From: JBOHPP01 sp050731755
GTDB taxonomy: Bacteria > Methylomirabilota > Methylomirabilia > Rokubacteriales > CSP1-6
NCBI GenBank assembly: GCA_050731755.1
Contig: JBOHPP010000029.1
Coordinates: 1 to 17,963 of the forward strand
Length of the DNA stretch: 17,963 nt
Reading direction: 5' to 3'
Position numbers and translations under genes: made by a program. The notes below the pieces were generated by a model that saw only the letters and a program-made list of their open reading frames with translations, did not search any database and had not been told where the DNA came from. Positions 14,932 through 17,963 of the stretch are shown here, piece by piece (the stretch's first letter is position 1; each line of letters begins with the position of its first letter).

Positions 14932-14936
14932 TCGAC

Positions 14937-15293
14937 TCAGCCGGCCTTGGCCTTCGCGGTCTCGGCGAGCTTGGCGAAGGCCTGGGGGTCGGTCACCGCC
15001 AGTTCGGCGAGGATCTTGCGGTCGAGGAGGACCCCGGCCTTCTTGAGGCCGGCCATGAACCGCGAGTAGGACAGCCCGGCCATACGGCAGGCGGCGTTGA
15101 TGCGCACGATCCACAGCCCGCGCCGCTCGCGCTTCTTGCGGCGGCGGTCACGGTACGCGAATGCGCCGGCCCGCAGGACTGTTTCGGCCGCCGGCCGGTA
15201 CAGCCGGCTCCGGCCACCGACGTAGCCCTTCGCCTTCTTGAGAATCTTCTTGCGCCGCTGGCGCGTCTTCGGCCCGCCTCTTGCCCGTGGCAT
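14937..15293 (-). CDS. rplT: 50S ribosomal protein L20
   Basis: A 118-residue basic ribosomal protein with the canonical KTRQRRKKILKKAKGYVGGR start, RRRKKRERRGLWIVRINAA centre and YSRFMAGLKKAGVLLDRKIL. L20 binds 23S rRNA early in large-subunit assembly and represses its own operon in several bacteria. ATG at 15293 is 18 bases after rpmI, with GGAGG upstream. Confidence 0.98.
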   Translation of the reverse strand: MPRARGGPKTRQRRKKILKKAKGYVGGRSRLYRPAAETVLRAGAFAYRDRRRKKRERRGLWIVRINAACRMAGLSYSRFMAGLKKAGVLLDRKILAELAVTDPQAFAKLAETAKAKAG

Positions 15294-15311
15294 CGGTCTA
15301 CGCCTCCGCTC

Positions 15312-15509
15312 TCAGAGATAGGGGACGAGCGCCTTGAGGCGGCGTTCGTCGGCCTTGGCGACGAGCTTGCTCTTGCGCAGGCGCCGCCGCCGCCGCGGCG
15401 GCTTGGCCTGCAAATGGTGCTGCTTCCAAGCGCCGGCCCGCTTGAGCTTGCCGGACGCCGTGACCTTCAGGCGCTTGGCCGCGCCCCGCTTGGTCCTCAT
15501 CTTGGGCAT
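15312..15509 (-). CDS. rpmI: 50S ribosomal protein L35
   Basis: A 65-residue, very basic protein with the L35 pattern MPKMRTKRGAAKRLKVTASG and an Arg-rich centre (KPPRRRRRLRKSKLV). Length equals the family norm. ATG at 15509 has AGGAG about seven bases upstream, 19 bases after the infC stop. It lies between infC and rplT in the standard IF3 operon order. Confidence 0.98.
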   Translation of the reverse strand: MPKMRTKRGAAKRLKVTASGKLKRAGAWKQHHLQAKPPRRRRRLRKSKLVAKADERRLKALVPYL

Positions 15510-15528
15510 CGTGCTCTCCTGCGCCGGC

Positions 15529-16050
15529 TCAATGTTGAGCCTTCGGGCTCAGCATGATGTGCAGCATCCGCCCTTCCATCCGCGGATTGTTCTCCACGTT
15601 GGCGATGTCCTGGACGGCCTCCACCATCCGCTGGAGCATCTTCCAGCCCAGCTCGGTGTGGGCCATCTCGCGCCCCTTGAAGCGCTCGGTGACTTTGGCC
15701 TTGTGGCCTTCGTCCAGGAAGCGCCGAATGTGCTTGAGCTTGAACTCGAAGTCGTGCTTCTCGGTCTTGGGGCCCATCTTGACTTCCTTGATCTGGATCG
15801 TGGTCTGCTTCTTGCGGGCCTCTTTCAACCGCCGGGCCTGCGTGTACTTGTACTTGCCGAAATCCATGATGCGGCAGACCGGGGGCTGGGCCTCGGGCGC
15901 CACCTCGACGAGGTCGAGTTCGCGCTGGCGGGCCGTCTCCAGCGCCTGGGGCAGCGGCATGATCCCCAGCTGCTCACCCTCGGGGCTGACCACGCGAACG
16001 TCACGGGCACGGATTCCCTCGTTGATACGGATCTCTTTGGTTTGACTGAT
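15529..16050 (-). CDS. infC: Translation initiation factor IF-3, ATC start codon
   Basis: A 173-residue IF-3, which keeps the 30S subunit free and checks start-codon choice. The N-domain begins SQTKEIRINEGIRARDVRVV, then GEQLGIMPLPQALE and PPVCRIMDFGKYKY; the C-domain has KHDFEFKLKHIRRFLDEGHK and GREMAHTELGWKML. The first ordinary start in this frame, GTG at 15993, would remove the conserved RINE..R N-terminus. The ATC at 16050-16048 has AGGAG exactly eight bases upstream and restores the normal length. No ATG, GTG or TTG lies in frame before it. Rare AUU/AUC/AUA starts on infC are known and let IF-3 repress its own translation. Confidence 0.95.
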   Translation of the reverse strand: MSQTKEIRINEGIRARDVRVVSPEGEQLGIMPLPQALETARQRELDLVEVAPEAQPPVCRIMDFGKYKYTQARRLKEARKKQTTIQIKEVKMGPKTEKHDFEFKLKHIRRFLDEGHKAKVTERFKGREMAHTELGWKMLQRMVEAVQDIANVENNPRMEGRMLHIMLSPKAQH

Positions 16051-16063
16051 GGGCGTCGCTCCT
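16048..16063 (-). promoter_or_regulatory. infC ribosome binding site and ATC start
   Basis: AGGAG (16063-16059) is followed by eight bases (CGACGCCC) and ATC (16050-16048). The spacing is optimal and fixes the start. An AUC start makes initiation sensitive to IF-3 discrimination, the basis for autoregulation known in E. coli, where infC uses AUU. Confidence 0.8.
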
Positions 16064-16167
16064 GAGTTAGAGGGTGAGCACGGGCGCGCGCCCTGAGGGG
16101 CACGGCCGCGCCCCGCGCACCGCGAGGCCGGGCCGGGCGCAGGGGGCGCTGTTGGGGGACCGCTCCC
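16051..16167 (-). promoter_or_regulatory. GC-rich thrS-infC intergenic leader
   Basis: This 117-base gap contains potential hairpins, including GGGGC...GCCCC and the perfect 12-base palindrome GGGCGCGCGCCC (16082-16093). A leader before infC is where L20-binding or attenuator structures occur in other bacteria. I cannot assign one of those classes from the sequence, and no clear -35/-10 pair is seen. Confidence 0.35.
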
Positions 16168-17955
16168 TCACGAGCGGCCCACGGTAAGGTCGGGGGCCCG
16201 CGCGCCGATTTCGCGGGCAAGCTCGGTCAGCACGCGGCCGACGGGGATGTCCTTGAGCTCCTCGCCGCTGCGATGCCGGAGGCTCACGGTGCTTCCGGCC
16301 CGCTCGCGCTCGCCGACCACGAGCATGTAGGGAACCTTGCGGAGCTGGGCGTCGCGGATCCGATAACCCAGCTTCTCGTTGCGGTCGTCGAGCTCGGCCC
16401 GGACGCGGGCCGCCCGCAGCTGGGCGTGCACGCTGCGTCCGTACTCCGCGTGCTTCTCGCTCACCGGCAGCACCCGGGCCTGGACCGGGGCCAGCCAGGT
16501 GGGAAAGGCGCCGGCGTAGTGCTCGACCAGAACGCCGACGAAGCGCTCGAAGGAGCCGAAGATCGCCCGGTGGATCATGACCGGGCGCTTGGCCTGTCCG
16601 TCGCTGTCGATGTACTCGAGCGCGAAGCGGTCGGGAAAGGTGTCGATCTGGATGGTGGCGACCTGCCACCGCCGCCCCAGCGCGTCCTGGACGTCCACGT
16701 CGATCTTGGGCCCATAGAACGTCCCGTCGCCCGGGTTCAGGTCGTAGGCGAGGCCATTGGCGCGCAGCGCGTCGTGCAGGGCGCGCTCGGCCGTCTCCCA
16801 CTGCTCGTCCGTCCCCAGCGACTTCTCGGGCCGGGTGGACAGCTTGAAGAACGGTTCCAGCATGAAGGTCTTGTACCACTCGCGGACCAGCTCGAGCAGC
16901 GCGGTGATCTCGTCCTGGATCTGGTCGAGCCGGCAATAGATGTGGGCGTCGTCCTGGGTGAACTGCCGGACGCGAAGAAGACCGGTCAGCGTGCCCGAGC
17001 GCTCGTTGCGGTGCAGTCGTCCCATCTCGCTGAAGCGCAGCGGCAGGTCGCGGTACGAACGCAGGGCGTGGCGATAGACGAGCGTGGACTCCGGACAGTT
17101 CATCGGCTTGAGGCCGAAGACCTGCTCCTCGGACTCCACCAGGAACATGTTCTCGCGAAAGTGCTCCCAGTGGCCCGACTCCTCCCACAGCCGCTTGTTG
17201 ACGAGGATCGGCGTGGAGATCTCCTGGTAGCCCCGCGCGTCCAGGACCTCGCGGACGAACCGTTCGAGCTCGCGCACCACGGTCCAGCCGTGCGGGAGCC
17301 AGAACGGCGCTCCCGGCGAGACGTCGTGGAAGGCGTAGAGGTCGAGCTCCCGCCCGAGCTTGCGGTGGTCGCGCTTCTTGGCCTCCTCCAGCCGCCAGAG
17401 ATGCTTGTCCAGCTCCTCCTGGCTGAGCCAGGCGGTCCCGTAGATCCGCTGGAGCATCGGGTTCCGCTCGTCCCCGCGCCAGTAGGCTCCGGAGGAGGAG
17501 AGCAGCTTGAAGAACCCGACGCGGCCGGTGGAGGGCACGTGCGGCCCGCGGCAGAGATCGACGAACTCTCCCTGCTGGTAGAGAGACACCCGCGGGGCCT
17601 CGATGCCTTCCAGGATCTCCACTTTGAACGGCTCGCCGCGCTCGCGGAAGAAGCCGATGGCTTCCTGGCGGCCCATCTCGCGCCGCTCGAACGGATAGTC
17701 GGCGGCGGCGATCTCGCGCATCACGCCCTCGATCCGGTCGAGATCCTCGGGCGTGAAGGGCGTGGCCCGGGCGAAGTCGTAGTAGAAGCCGTCCTCGATG
17801 GCGGGGCCGATGGCCACCTTCACGTCGGGGTACAGTCGCTTGACCGCCTGCGCCATCACGTGCGAGGTGGAATGGCGGAGCGTGGAAAGCGGCGACGGGT
17901 CGCAGTCGAACTCGCCGGTCAGCTTGAGGTGACGCTCTTCTTCAGCTTCGGCCAT
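16168..17955 (-). CDS. thrS: Threonine--tRNA ligase, apparently without TGS domain
   Basis: A 595-residue ThrRS. The N2 editing domain has HSTSH (28-32) and CRGPH (135-139), the Cys/His set that clears Ser-tRNA-Thr. The class II catalytic core follows with motif 1 (GWTVVRELERFV), the zinc-ligand Cys287 in KPMNCPES, motif 2 (GRLHRNERSGTLTGLLRVRQ, then FTQDDAH), and an anticodon domain (AGAFPTWLAPVQARVLPVSE and GYRIRDAQLRKVPYMLVVG). Most ThrRS are near 640 residues, with an N-terminal TGS domain that is not seen here. The ATG at 17955 has AGGAG only three bases upstream, at the window edge, so a longer start outside the window cannot be excluded. It heads the visible operon. Confidence 0.95.
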   Translation of the reverse strand: MAEAEEERHLKLTGEFDCDPSPLSTLRHSTSHVMAQAVKRLYPDVKVAIGPAIEDGFYYDFARATPFTPEDLDRIEGVMREIAAADYPFERREMGRQEAIGFFRERGEPFKVEILEGIEAPRVSLYQQGEFVDLCRGPHVPSTGRVGFFKLLSSSGAYWRGDERNPMLQRIYGTAWLSQEELDKHLWRLEEAKKRDHRKLGRELDLYAFHDVSPGAPFWLPHGWTVVRELERFVREVLDARGYQEISTPILVNKRLWEESGHWEHFRENMFLVESEEQVFGLKPMNCPESTLVYRHALRSYRDLPLRFSEMGRLHRNERSGTLTGLLRVRQFTQDDAHIYCRLDQIQDEITALLELVREWYKTFMLEPFFKLSTRPEKSLGTDEQWETAERALHDALRANGLAYDLNPGDGTFYGPKIDVDVQDALGRRWQVATIQIDTFPDRFALEYIDSDGQAKRPVMIHRAIFGSFERFVGVLVEHYAGAFPTWLAPVQARVLPVSEKHAEYGRSVHAQLRAARVRAELDDRNEKLGYRIRDAQLRKVPYMLVVGERERAGSTVSLRHRSGEELKDIPVGRVLTELAREIGARAPDLTVGRS

Positions 17956-17963
17956 ACACTCCT

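Noticed and set aside
13909..15114. A 401-residue PheS starting at 15114
   Set aside because: The extra N-terminal part overlaps rplT in another frame, is Arg-rich and lacks family similarity. GTG at 14931 gives the usual length.

Overview
The window is GC-rich, and every gene I can support lies on the minus strand. From right to left (the direction of transcription) it reads like a compact bacterial housekeeping chromosome. The gene set (RNase Y next to a YmdB-type phosphodiesterase, eno-ftsB, zapA followed by 6S RNA, the thrS-infC-rpmI-rplT-pheS-pheT run) and the composition would fit a Rokubacteria/Methylomirabilota- or deltaproteobacteria-like lineage. That placement is inferred from gene order and composition, not proven.

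Region by region: 17955-10943 is a translation/cell-division operon: thrS (no TGS domain visible), infC, rpmI, rplT, pheS, pheT, a 63-residue coiled-coil protein and zapA. Next, 10942-10596 has no protein gene. It holds a 6S RNA (ssrS) with its own promoter-like site, and a good sigma70-type promoter for rny that overlaps the 6S 3' end. Then come rny, a ymdB-like gene and folD (TTG start). A 240-base interval between folD and xseA contains a 168-base inverted-repeat element with 38-base arms and polypurine tracts. Then xseA-xseB-ispA-eno-ftsB are packed with 4 to 20 base overlaps or tiny gaps, followed by a membrane GT2 glycosyltransferase.

The left end (1-1608) looks more accessory. It carries a GH88-type glycosidase and a rhodanese-like gene that a standard translation cuts short. 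Its catalytic codon is an in-frame TGA, followed by 40 further well-conserved rhodanese codons and a hairpin with a GGTCA loop 21 bases after the TGA. I read it as a selenoprotein with a bacterial SECIS element. TGA is a normal stop for most other genes here, so the recoding would be local.

Other points of note: infC has no ATG/GTG/TTG at the right place and appears to start at ATC behind a good Shine-Dalgarno, matching the rare-start autoregulation known for infC. The IspA-type prenyltransferase has Tyr in place of the second Asp of its first aspartate-rich motif.
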